64,000 bases of DNA, taken from contig JADLDO010000041.1 of the NCBI GenBank assembly GCA_020846635.1, forward strand, positions 124,001 through 188,000, read 5' to 3'. Below, one piece after another: positions 42,271 to 50,187 of this stretch (positions are counted from its first letter, which is position 1; every line of letters begins with the position of its first letter). The notes below the pieces were generated by a model that did no database searches, was not told where the DNA came from, and was given only the letters and a program-made list of their open reading frames with translations. This DNA is from Caldilineaceae bacterium (lineage in GTDB: Bacteria; Chloroflexota; Anaerolineae; Caldilineales; Caldilineaceae). The translations under genes were made by a program, and so were the position numbers.

Positions 42271-43413
42271 TCACAACACCGCAATCTCTGCGCCCATCTG
42301 TCGCCCATCCAACTTGTGTGCCTGTTCGATCTCATCACCCCACGCGGCCAGAAACAACTGCGTGCCATAGACAACGCGCCGGTAGCGGCGCACAAGCTTC
42401 GTCAAAGGATGATCCGGGTCCAGCCCCAGCATAAGATAATCATCCCCGGCTTCAACAGCCTCTTGATAGACCGCAGCCAACAACACCGCCGCCACCTCTG
42501 GGTCATCCTGATCTACGGCGAAATGAGAGACAAAGGCATGGCGCACAGGCTCACCCACTGCGGGCAGTCGGGGAGCCAGGCCCACTCTTGCCAGGAGATT
42601 GACGAAGGGGCGCGCTCTATGCAAGGACGCGTCATAGCCGCGCACCACTGACTGCTTCAGCCGCCGCTGATTCCAGCGCGCCAGCGTGCCCACCACCTGC
42701 GAACCTCGCTCCACCAACCAAAAGTTATGCATGCTCAAGTCGGGCATCCGGCGCGGATCGCCCAGGTCAGACGCTTCCCAAAACGGTGTAAATTGGCGGC
42801 GACGACCATTGCGGGCGAGACATTCGGCAATGGCGACCCGGTCATCCTGCGTGGCGCGGCGCACCCTCATCCCGCGGGAAAGGCGCGGCAGCGCATGTGC
42901 CCGTCGTACATTCATGCCATAGGTCAGCAGCCCCCCCACAGCATGCAGCGTGGGCCAATCGGGCAGCCCAAGCGTCATCATGCGAAACGCCACGCTTTTC
43001 CCTGCCACCAGGCTGACCAGATAATAGGGGGTGCGCCCATCCTGATGGAGTTCTCGATAAAAACGCCAGCCCTGCGCCAAGACCTTCGGCAATGCAGTTC
43101 CCCAAGCATAGCCAGGATCGACGCGCATTTGGCTCATATATCCCACGTCAGTAGCTTCACCGTTGACATAGAGCCTGTGCACGCTGCGGCTGCCCATCCC
43201 CACCACGCGCCCCTCTCGGCTGCGCGCCACCAACGTCTGGTGCAGGGCTCCGTCCATGGAGGCCGCGGCCCAAAAGCTCGGCTCCCGTTCATAGCTCAAG
43301 CAGATTTCCCCCGGCAGCGGATTAACCCGCAGCAGATGGCGCAGATCAGCATCATCCGCTGCAGTCGCCAGCATAAAGTCAACGAGCGGCATGAAGGGAT
43401 AAAGGCGATGCAT
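42271..43413 (-). CDS. Tandem GNAT-type acyltransferase
   Basis: 380 aa. Two GNAT-like units: the first (about 15-165) with GRVVGMGSRSVHRLYVNGEA, VGYMSQMRVDPGYAWGTALP and the C-terminal YLVSLVAGKSVAFRMM; the second (about 180-345) with VRRATQDDRVAIAECLARNG, FWLVERGSQVVGTLARWN and HAFVSHFAVDQDDPEV. The first unit has the helix-strand pattern of the N-acyl and N-acetyl transfer fold. The ATG at 43413 overlaps the upstream radical SAM gene by 35 nt; in-frame ATGs at 43392 and 43374 are alternatives. It probably acylates an amine or hydroxyl on the cluster product. A degenerate Q/RxxGxG loop makes the activity uncertain. Confidence 0.75.
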   Translation of the reverse strand: MHRLYPFMPLVDFMLATAADDADLRHLLRVNPLPGEICLSYEREPSFWAAASMDGALHQTLVARSREGRVVGMGSRSVHRLYVNGEATDVGYMSQMRVDPGYAWGTALPKVLAQGWRFYRELHQDGRTPYYLVSLVAGKSVAFRMMTLGLPDWPTLHAVGGLLTYGMNVRRAHALPRLSRGMRVRRATQDDRVAIAECLARNGRRRQFTPFWEASDLGDPRRMPDLSMHNFWLVERGSQVVGTLARWNQRRLKQSVVRGYDASLHRARPFVNLLARVGLAPRLPAVGEPVRHAFVSHFAVDQDDPEVAAVLLAAVYQEAVEAGDDYLMLGLDPDHPLTKLVRRYRRVVYGTQLFLAAWGDEIEQAHKLDGRQMGAEIAVL

Positions 43414-44797
43414 TCAGGGCCGGTGTGACCAATGGCAGAACCATGCTGCGCGCGGGAATCAATTCCCCCTGCCACGCTTCATCGCCCAACGGATATTCAT
43501 CCCGTTCGGCCACTTCGGAGCGAAAGAGATAGTTAATGCCATAATAGTTCCACCACATGCGGGCGCTGGCACGATTCACCTCGTCGAACCCTCGCCGCCA
43601 AATGCTGCGATGGCTGTAGAAGGCGCGCCGCGCATCGAGACAACCCGCCTGCAACTCGGCAGGGCTCATCTTGGCAGGCCGAAAGGGAATCTGGTTGTAG
43701 CGATAGCGGTCATCCAGCCACCAGGCGTCAAAGCGCAGCCGTTCTTCCTCCGCCAGGCGTTGGTAGAGGGGAGTGCCAGGGAAAGGGGTCAGATGATTAA
43801 AGGCGGCGATGTAAAACTTATGTTCCAGCGCAAAGTCAACCGTGGGCGCAAAGCTGGCGGGGGTATCCTCATCATAGCCAAAGACAAAGGTGATATAGAG
43901 ACGGATGCGATGGCGTCGCAGGTTGGCAAGCGCCTGCTCAAAGCCCCCTTTCATCATGTTAAAGCCCTTGTTCATCTTGCGCAGGTTGTCCGGGTTGAGC
44001 GACTCAAAACCGATCAACACGCCTTCACAGCCCGACGCCGCGATCAGTTCTAAAAACTCCTCGTCATAGGCGGCGTTGATGCTGGCTTGGCTCACCCATC
44101 GCACCTTGAGGCGCGCCAGTTCGCGGAAGAAATCTTTGGCCTCTGCCATGTTCGAGGTGATATTGTCATCCACAAAGAAGAAAAGCCGCTTGTCGCGCAG
44201 CCGCTCAATCTCCTCTAAAATGTCATCAGCCGGGCGGCGCGTCTGGCTGTGGTTAAAGACCGTCTGCACCGCGCAAAAATCACACTTAAAGTGACAGCCG
44301 CGCCCCGCCTCGACCAGGCCGATCGGCAGGTATCGCTTGCCCTTGAAGATGCTGCGGTCGGGGCGCAACCCGCGCAGGCTGGGCCGCTGCCCGCCGCGGT
44401 AATAGGGCTGGAGCGTTCCCCCTTCGGCATCCGCCAACACCTGCAACCAAACGGCCTCAGCCTCGCCCACCACGACCGCATCGGCATAGCGCGCAACTTC
44501 CTCTGGGCAAAGCGAAGCATGGAAGCCGCCCATGATCACCGGCACGCCGCGCCGCCGGTACTCACTGGCGATCTGGTAGGCGCGCTTGGCTGTATAAGTT
44601 TCCACGCTGATCGCCACGACATCGGCCGGTTCGTCAAAGGGGATGCGCTCCATCCGATCATCATAGAAACGAATATCGACACCGGGCGGTGTCAGTCCGG
44701 CAATCGCCGCCGCGGGCAGCGGCTCCATCTGCCAAGTGCGGATATAACGCTGGCCCTTGCGCCGGCCAATACAGGGATGAATCAGGGTTAGTCTCAT
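43379..44797 (-). CDS. Cobalamin-binding-type radical SAM enzyme
   Basis: 472 aa from the ATG at 44797, which forms an ATGA overlap with the preceding gene. The N-terminal Rossmann-like domain (about 1-125) has DIRFYDDRME, VVAISVETYTAKRAY and VIMGGFHASL with the typical VVVGEAE. Radical SAM ligands are C168, C172 and C175 in EAGRGCHFKCDFCAVQ. Further barrel motifs are FVDDNITSN, GVLIGFESLNPDNL and ITFVFGYDED. It is closest in layout to the BchE/HpnJ/HpnP group, which methylates or cyclises lipids and tetrapyrroles. Related in sequence and length to the next gene upstream (44794-46119), so the two are paralogous. Substrate unknown. Confidence 0.92.
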   Translation of the reverse strand: MRLTLIHPCIGRRKGQRYIRTWQMEPLPAAAIAGLTPPGVDIRFYDDRMERIPFDEPADVVAISVETYTAKRAYQIASEYRRRGVPVIMGGFHASLCPEEVARYADAVVVGEAEAVWLQVLADAEGGTLQPYYRGGQRPSLRGLRPDRSIFKGKRYLPIGLVEAGRGCHFKCDFCAVQTVFNHSQTRRPADDILEEIERLRDKRLFFFVDDNITSNMAEAKDFFRELARLKVRWVSQASINAAYDEEFLELIAASGCEGVLIGFESLNPDNLRKMNKGFNMMKGGFEQALANLRRHRIRLYITFVFGYDEDTPASFAPTVDFALEHKFYIAAFNHLTPFPGTPLYQRLAEEERLRFDAWWLDDRYRYNQIPFRPAKMSPAELQAGCLDARRAFYSHRSIWRRGFDEVNRASARMWWNYYGINYLFRSEVAERDEYPLGDEAWQGELIPARSMVLPLVTPALNASPLSLHAAR

Positions 44798-46119
44798 GAT
44801 CGACCAGTGATCCAATCACAGTTATAAAAATCGTGCAGATGATGGGCATAGAAGCGGTAGCCCAAATTCGTCACCATCCACACCGGCATCTGAATACGCG
44901 CCCCCCAGAAGCGGCGCGCTATGTTCCCCCACGAATAGGCATACTTCCATGCTTGCTCATGCCCCCTGTACAACTCCTGCGCCGACATCTGCGCCGGTTG
45001 AAAGACGACATGCTGCCCATCGTAGAGTTCCCAATCATGCGTGAGAATCCGCCCTTCTTCCATCAACCGTTTGTACAGCCCCGTATTGGGGAAAGGGGTC
45101 ACAATGGCAAAGCGGGGCAGGTCAATGGCAGCGTCCACGGCAAACTTGGCAGTCTTAAGAAAAATATCCGGCGTATCATGATCCATGCCAAAGGTGAAGC
45201 ATGCCATCAGCGTAATCTTGTACTGGTGCAGTAAATTCACCAGCTCTTTGTACGCACCGGGCGAGTTAAAGCCCTTCTTGGACTCTTTGAGATTCGCCGG
45301 GGTGATCGACTCAAAGCCCATGAGCAGCCCGCTGCACCCGCTGCGCGCCGCCAGTTCGAGCAGTGGACGGTCGCGCCCCAAAAGCGTAGTTGAAAGCCCA
45401 AACCAACTCACCTTGAGCGGGATCAATGCCTCAAAAAGCTGTGCCGCATACTCACGGTCGGCAATCAAGTTGAGGTCAATAAAGATAATACGCTTGGCGT
45501 AGTGCTGGCGAATATCCGCCACCACCTCTTCCACCGGCTTTTGCAGCGGCTTCGTCCCCCACGCCGTTGGCACGACACAGAAATCACAGCGATGGATACA
45601 GGCACGCGTCGCCTCAAAGACATGGGTGGTGATATAGGAGCCACGCCGCATCAACTCGCGTTTGGGGAAGGGCATCCCTGCCAGCGACAAGCCGGCAGCC
45701 TGGTCGTAGCGCGGCTGCATCCGCCCCGCCACAAAATCGCGCAGCAGCCGCGGCCAACTCTCCTCGGCATAGCCCACCACAATCGTATCGGCGTGCGGCT
45801 GCGCGTCCTCTGGGATCAGCGTGATATGCGGCCCGCCCAACACTACAGGGATGCCGCGGTTCCGCAACTGCCTCGCCAACGCATAGGCACGCGGCGCGGT
45901 CCCCGTAATTACCGTCATCCCCACCAGGTCGGCCTCAATCTGCGCCGCGTCAACCTCCATCACTCCCTCATCAATGATGGTGATCTCCACATCCATCTCC
46001 GGCGGAACCAGCGCCGCCAACGTGCTCAACGTCAGCGGCGCATATCGCAGATTCTTCTTAAAAATCCCCCCACGATGACGGTAGAGCGGCCCTTTAGGCG
46101 AAATCAACACCAAACGCAT
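44794..46119 (-). CDS. Cobalamin-binding-type radical SAM enzyme, paralogue
   Basis: 441 aa; the ATG at 46119 is chosen over a TTG two codons upstream. Same two-part layout as the following gene: N-terminal Rossmann-like domain with APLTLSTLAALVP, VGMTVITGTAPRAYALARQL and VVLGGPHITLIPEDA. The radical SAM cluster is C174, C178 and C181 in TRACIHRCDFCVVP. The barrel has IIFIDLNLIADREY, GLLMGFESITPANL and FTFGMDHDTPDIF. First gene of the ten-gene same-strand run. A hairpin of the recurring intergenic family separates it from the D-threonine-aldolase-like gene upstream. The pair may carry out two successive methylations or ring closures. Confidence 0.92.
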   Translation of the reverse strand: MRLVLISPKGPLYRHRGGIFKKNLRYAPLTLSTLAALVPPEMDVEITIIDEGVMEVDAAQIEADLVGMTVITGTAPRAYALARQLRNRGIPVVLGGPHITLIPEDAQPHADTIVVGYAEESWPRLLRDFVAGRMQPRYDQAAGLSLAGMPFPKRELMRRGSYITTHVFEATRACIHRCDFCVVPTAWGTKPLQKPVEEVVADIRQHYAKRIIFIDLNLIADREYAAQLFEALIPLKVSWFGLSTTLLGRDRPLLELAARSGCSGLLMGFESITPANLKESKKGFNSPGAYKELVNLLHQYKITLMACFTFGMDHDTPDIFLKTAKFAVDAAIDLPRFAIVTPFPNTGLYKRLMEEGRILTHDWELYDGQHVVFQPAQMSAQELYRGHEQAWKYAYSWGNIARRFWGARIQMPVWMVTNLGYRFYAHHLHDFYNCDWITGRS

Positions 46120-46160
46120 CAGCAACGAACCCCTCTATTTGACCCTGCAACCACCCATAT

Positions 46161-46193
46161 ACCCTCCCGGAAGCTTAGAGCTTCCGGGAGGTT
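46161..46193. repeat. GGAAGC/GCTTCC intergenic hairpin, copy 2
   Basis: A 13-bp perfect stem (46163-46175 with 46179-46191) and 3-nt loop. Core CCCGGAAGCT/AGCTTCCGGG as in copies at 10793 and 57074. It lies between two minus-strand genes, 40 nt before the radical SAM start. No strong T run on the minus strand. Confidence 0.8.
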
Positions 46194-46246
46194 CTCTCAT
46201 AGTTTTCAGTATTGCATCAACGCCAGAATTACTGGCTCCAGTTCCC

Positions 46247-47290
46247 CTATTTCACCTTCCCGCGCCCCCACACAGGCCACACCACCTCCACCTGCTCGCC
46301 CCGATAGCCCACCAACTCGTCATGCAAATTCAGCGCCATCTCCTGGTGCAGTGGAATCCAGGTCAGCCGCTCGCCCACCTGGAAATTATGCGACGATTCC
46401 GAGGTGTCCACATGCCCATGCTCAATCGACATGCCCATAATTTTCAATTCGGGATGCTCAACACAATAGCCATAGGGCACAGGTGGATAGGAGCAGAAGG
46501 TCTTCATGCCGCCATCAATAATCAAGCGGCTTGATGTGGGGCGGCTCACGACGGTCGTGATAATCCGCAGCGGGCAGCGCTCATCGCTCAAATCGGCGCG
46601 GCTCTGCACACGCGTCAGCCCTTCCCACACATAGGAGCCTGCCCGCGTCTCGGTGCAGCCAATCTCTTTCGAAATCCGGTCTGCCCCTGTGCCGCCACCG
46701 CTGACCACATTGACCGGAATGCCATCGCTTGTGATACGCTCCACCGTTTCGGCCAAATAGGGCTGGATCGTGGTACGGCTCGGATAGGTCATTACCCCCT
46801 GAAAGTCGATGCCCGGCAGGTCGGCAATCTTGCGCGCCAACTCCTGTGCATCGGCGGGCGACTGCACGCCACAGCGCTTCGAGCCTGTATCCAACTCGAT
46901 CAGGGTGCGTACCTCGCCCCCATGCCGCAGCGCGCCATCCGAGATGCCGCGCGCCGTCGTCTCCGAATCTACCGCTACCGTAATCTGCACACGCCGCGCC
47001 AGCCGCAGCAAGCGATCGACCTTCGACGCGCCCACGATATTATAGGGAATGATAATGTTCGTGATTCCCGCCGCGACCATAATTTCCGCTTCGCCCACCT
47101 TCTGGCAGCAGACCCCAATCGAGCCGCTCTTGATCTGCATGTGGGCAATCTCAGGAATCTTGTGTGACTTGGTGTGGCTCCAAAGCGGAATTCCCACCGA
47201 CTTGGCATTGTCGGCATAACTGTTGATGTTCTGTTCCAGTTTGTCCAGATCACAGACAACGGTCGGGGTGTCTAGATCGTGAATCAGCAT
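46247..47290 (-). CDS. D-threonine-aldolase/alanine-racemase-fold PLP enzyme
   Basis: 347 aa. N-terminal alanine-racemase-type TIM barrel with the D-threonine-aldolase family start DLDTPTVVCDLDKLEQNI and the PLP-binding lysine in LWSHTKSHKIPE (K41). Then CCQKVGEAEIMVAAGI, LIELDTGSKRCGV and the phosphate-binding VSGGGTGAD. The C-terminal beta domain carries MSIEHGHVDTSES, where this family binds a metal ion. Family members split D-beta-hydroxy amino acids or D-serine to glycine or pyruvate. It is divergent from the peptide-importer operon with a 320-bp region between, so it may act on imported D-amino acids or dipeptides (inference). Confidence 0.87.
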   Translation of the reverse strand: MLIHDLDTPTVVCDLDKLEQNINSYADNAKSVGIPLWSHTKSHKIPEIAHMQIKSGSIGVCCQKVGEAEIMVAAGITNIIIPYNIVGASKVDRLLRLARRVQITVAVDSETTARGISDGALRHGGEVRTLIELDTGSKRCGVQSPADAQELARKIADLPGIDFQGVMTYPSRTTIQPYLAETVERITSDGIPVNVVSGGGTGADRISKEIGCTETRAGSYVWEGLTRVQSRADLSDERCPLRIITTVVSRPTSSRLIIDGGMKTFCSYPPVPYGYCVEHPELKIMGMSIEHGHVDTSESSHNFQVGERLTWIPLHQEMALNLHDELVGYRGEQVEVVWPVWGRGKVK

Positions 47291-47486
47291 GGCGAGGGTA
47301 CTCCCATCCCAGGTTGGTGTAAAAAGATTAGTGTGGAAATGCTAAGAGGTATGCCACAAGATTTACCACAAAGCGCCTATTTTAGCGAACACGTTGCGAC
47401 CCTATCTAGCTTTATCGAGGTCTATTTCAATATGGGGTTCTTCTCTGTGCCCTCATGCGAGATACACCCGTTCACTGCCACCTACG

Positions 47487-47515
47487 TTGACAGTGCCACC
47501 CAACGCACGTATAAT
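47487..47515 (+). promoter_or_regulatory. Perfect sigma-70 promoter of the peptide-importer operon
   Basis: TTGACA (47487-47492), a 17-bp spacer, and TATAAT (47510-47515): both hexamers match consensus. Transcription would start near 47522, leaving a leader of about 90 nt before the ATG at 47611. Confidence 0.85.
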
Positions 47516-47531
47516 CAATCTAGCATTCTGA

Positions 47532-47542
47532 TATACGGTATA
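47532..47542. promoter_or_regulatory. TATACGGTATA palindrome at the transcription start
   Basis: An exact 11-bp palindrome (TATAC-G-GTATA) starting about 10 bp after the predicted start site of the importer operon. Such a placement suits a repressor site, but no regulator is nearby and chance is possible. Confidence 0.3.
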
Positions 47543-47610
47543 CAGTTTGGTTTTGCTCCCTGAAGTTTCATCCCAACTCTCCCGGTTAACCCTAGAATGT
47601 AGGAGGAACC

Positions 47611-49161
47611 ATGTCCTATCCAGTGACGCGCCGGCGTTTTCTTCAAGCCGCGGGCGTAGGCATGAGCTTGCCGTTTCTGAGCCAATTGATGGCAGCCTGT
47701 CAGATGGTCGCCCCCGGCAGCACCACGCAACTCTCCGAGATCATTTGGTCACGCGGTGACGACCTGCGTACCCAAGACCCCCAATTGATCGGCGGACGTA
47801 TGGAAGGCGAGATCAACCGCTGCATCTATGACCAGCTTTTCGATGTCGCGCCCGATGGCTCCCAGATCAACTGGCTGGCAACCGAATACAGCAGCAATCC
47901 CGAAGGCACCGTCTGGACAGTCAAGATGCATGAAGGAGCCACCTTCCACGATGGCTCACCCCTTACGTCGGAAGATGTCAAGTTCACCTTCGAACGATTG
48001 TTGGCGAATCCTGAATTCCAGCACTCGACTGCTTTCGTCGATTTGCTGGCATCAGTGGATGCCCCCGACGCCGCCACTGTCGTCTTTAACTGCTCCAAAC
48101 CGGCCCCTCTCTTTAACCTCATCTTGGGCGAGCATATCCTTTCCAAGAAGTCCTTTGAAGAGAATGGCGAAAACTTCTGGGAAAAAGCCATCGGCAGCGG
48201 CCCCTACCGCCATCTGGAATATGTCAAGGGTGAATATTGGTTGGGCGAGCGCAACGAGAATTACTGGAAGCCCGACCTGCCTAAGGTGGACCGGCTGCGC
48301 TATCGCCCCATCAGCGAAGAAGCCACGCGTGTGGCCGCGCTCCGCTCCGGTGAAGTGGACATTATCGCCAATGTCTCTGGTGAATTGGCAGCAGAGTTGG
48401 GCCAGGACGAAAACATTGCGATTTACCGCCGCCCGTCGCTGGATCATCTTTACTTGCTGACCCAGACCAATCGCCCACCCTTTGATAAAGTGGAAGCGCG
48501 CATGGCGGTTAACTACGCCATCGACCGCGAAGCCCTGGTCAACAACATCGTCAAGGCCGGTCAAGTCGTGGGCGGGCATATTCCCCAGGGAACCGTCGGT
48601 TATGACGAATCACTAACCCCGATTCCCTACGATCCAGATGAGGCGCGCCGCTTGCTCGATCAAGCAGGCGTGGCTCCCGGCACAAAAATCGAGGTCAAGG
48701 CCCATCCCTTCTGGTTCGCCAAGGGCCAAGAGGTCATGGAATATGTGGCAGGTGCGCTGCAAGATATCGGCTTCGAGGTCGATCTGCAATTCCTCGAACC
48801 AGGTGCCTACACCGAGGCGCGCCAATCGGGCAGCTATGACTTGGCGCTACAGCAGGGTGGCAAGGCCAACAATCCCTGCAACCAGTACAAGACCTTCTAC
48901 ATCAATGACACCTACGGCTCCGGCTATGGCCCACAGCACCCGGAATTCCAGCAGTTGATCGACCAGGCTTGTGTCGCCGTTGACCCCGAAGAGGCCGACA
49001 CGCTCTATAAGCAGATCCAAAAGCAGGTCTATGACGAATCGGTAGAGATCCAACTCTATCGCCAGGAGAACATCTGGGCCGTGCGCAAGCGCGTCAGCGG
49101 CTTTGAGCCCTATTCGCCTGACACCACCCGCCCGTGGAACGGGATGAGCGTCAGCGCATAA
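47611..49161 (+). CDS. ABC transporter substrate-binding lipoprotein (SBP_bac_5, peptide type)
   Basis: 516 aa. AGGAGG lies 5 nt before the ATG. The N-terminus combines a twin-arginine motif (TRRRFLQAAG) with a lipobox LMAAC, so it is exported folded and anchored outside the membrane. The mature domain has family 5 features: RGDDLRTQDPQLIGG, GSQINWLATEYSSNPEGTVW, TFHDGSPLTSEDVKFTFERL, GSGPYRHLEYVKGEYW and MAVNYAIDREALVNNIV. This family binds oligopeptides, nickel or oligosaccharides; the ligand is not set by motif. The permease genes follow after a hairpin at 49181-49237, which may keep the binding protein in excess. Confidence 0.93.
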   Translation: MSYPVTRRRFLQAAGVGMSLPFLSQLMAACQMVAPGSTTQLSEIIWSRGDDLRTQDPQLIGGRMEGEINRCIYDQLFDVAPDGSQINWLATEYSSNPEGTVWTVKMHEGATFHDGSPLTSEDVKFTFERLLANPEFQHSTAFVDLLASVDAPDAATVVFNCSKPAPLFNLILGEHILSKKSFEENGENFWEKAIGSGPYRHLEYVKGEYWLGERNENYWKPDLPKVDRLRYRPISEEATRVAALRSGEVDIIANVSGELAAELGQDENIAIYRRPSLDHLYLLTQTNRPPFDKVEARMAVNYAIDREALVNNIVKAGQVVGGHIPQGTVGYDESLTPIPYDPDEARRLLDQAGVAPGTKIEVKAHPFWFAKGQEVMEYVAGALQDIGFEVDLQFLEPGAYTEARQSGSYDLALQQGGKANNPCNQYKTFYINDTYGSGYGPQHPEFQQLIDQACVAVDPEEADTLYKQIQKQVYDESVEIQLYRQENIWAVRKRVSGFEPYSPDTTRPWNGMSVSA

Positions 49162-49180
49162 TCGATTATTGAAGCCATTT

Positions 49181-49237
49181 GGCTGGAAGCCCCCTGTTCG
49201 CGTACGGACTCGCTGCGCGTGGCACGGGCTTCCAGCC
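49181..49237 (+). promoter_or_regulatory. Intergenic stem-loop between binding-protein and permease genes
   Basis: A perfect 12-bp stem (49181-49192 with 49226-49237) and a 33-nt loop lie between the stop at 49161 and the permease start at 49267. No T run. Such hairpins stabilise upstream mRNA or attenuate downstream expression and are common between SBP and permease genes. The stem contains GGAAGC/GCTTCC, like the recurring intergenic hairpins. Confidence 0.65.
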
Positions 49238-49266
49238 GAATCCTTCCTGAAACAGGAATTTCTCGA

Positions 49267-50187
49267 ATGGGTGCCTATATCCGCCGCCGCCTGCTCCAAT
49301 CGATTGGTGTGATCTGGGGTGTGTCGGTGTTGGTCTTCTTTCTACTGCGCCTTGCCCCTGGCGACCCCGTGAGTCTCTTGCTTTCCGAAACCGCTTCCCC
49401 TCAACAGATGGAAGCGGTGCGCGAAAAGTGGGGGCTCAATGAACCGATTCCCGTACAATATATGGTCTTTCTAAGCCGCGCGCTGCAAGGCGATTTGGGC
49501 GAGTCGCTCTTTTTCAAGCAGCCTGCGATGAAAGTCCTTTTGGAACGAATGCCCGCCACCCTGCAACTTTCTGCCGTGGCGCTGCTCTTTTCGCTCTCGG
49601 TCGCCATCCCTGTGGGCATGATGTCTGCGCTCAAACGCGACACAATCTGGGACTATCTCGGCACCGGGCTTGCCATGATCGGTCAGGCCATCCCCCCCTA
49701 TTGGCTAGGCATTATGCTGATCCTGATCTTTTCGGTGGGCTTGGGCTGGTTTCCCACATCGGGCCGCGGCACGATCTGGCATCTTGTCCTGCCCGCGATT
49801 ACGCTTGGCTCAGTGCTGATGGCGCTGGTCACGCGCTTGGTGCGCTCCGGCATGCTCGATGTGCTGGGCGAGGATTACATCCGTACAGCGCGCGCCAAAG
49901 GCTTGCAAGAACGCCGCGTCATCGTGCGCCATGCCCTGCGTAACATTCTAATCCCGCTGGTAACGGTCGTGGGGCTGCAATTGGGTGCGCTCTTTGGCGG
50001 CGCGGTCATCACCGAAAGCATCTTTGCCTGGCCTGGTGTTGGGCGGTTGGCGCTGCAAGCCATCAACGCGCGCGACTATCCCCTGGTGCAAGCGTCCGTC
50101 CTCTTTATCTCCGTCGTCTATGTCTTTCTCAACCTAGCAGTTGATATACTCTATGTCTATCTCGACCCACGCATCCGCTATGAATAA
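49267..50187 (+). CDS. ABC transporter permease (DppB/OppB type)
   Basis: 306 aa from the ATG at 49267 (AGGAA upstream); an earlier ATG at 49219 would translate the intergenic stem-loop. Six predicted membrane helices. N-terminal MGAYIRRRLLQSIGVIWGVS is typical of DppB. The inner-membrane signature contacting the ATPase is EDYIRTARAKGLQERRVIVR (EAA-type loop) near 200. It pairs with the DppC-type permease gene overlapping its end. The ATPases are not encoded nearby, so shared ones elsewhere must power import. Confidence 0.92.
   Translation: MGAYIRRRLLQSIGVIWGVSVLVFFLLRLAPGDPVSLLLSETASPQQMEAVREKWGLNEPIPVQYMVFLSRALQGDLGESLFFKQPAMKVLLERMPATLQLSAVALLFSLSVAIPVGMMSALKRDTIWDYLGTGLAMIGQAIPPYWLGIMLILIFSVGLGWFPTSGRGTIWHLVLPAITLGSVLMALVTRLVRSGMLDVLGEDYIRTARAKGLQERRVIVRHALRNILIPLVTVVGLQLGALFGGAVITESIFAWPGVGRLALQAINARDYPLVQASVLFISVVYVFLNLAVDILYVYLDPRIRYE

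Larger units (their letters stand above)
47291..47610. other. 320-bp divergent control region
   Basis: Separates the PLP-enzyme gene from the importer operon. It contains a consensus sigma-70 promoter (47487-47515), a short palindrome (47532-47542) just after the start site, and a strong ribosome-binding site (AGGAGG, 5 nt before 47611). No convincing minus-strand promoter, RNA gene or riboswitch fold was recognised. Confidence 0.6.
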
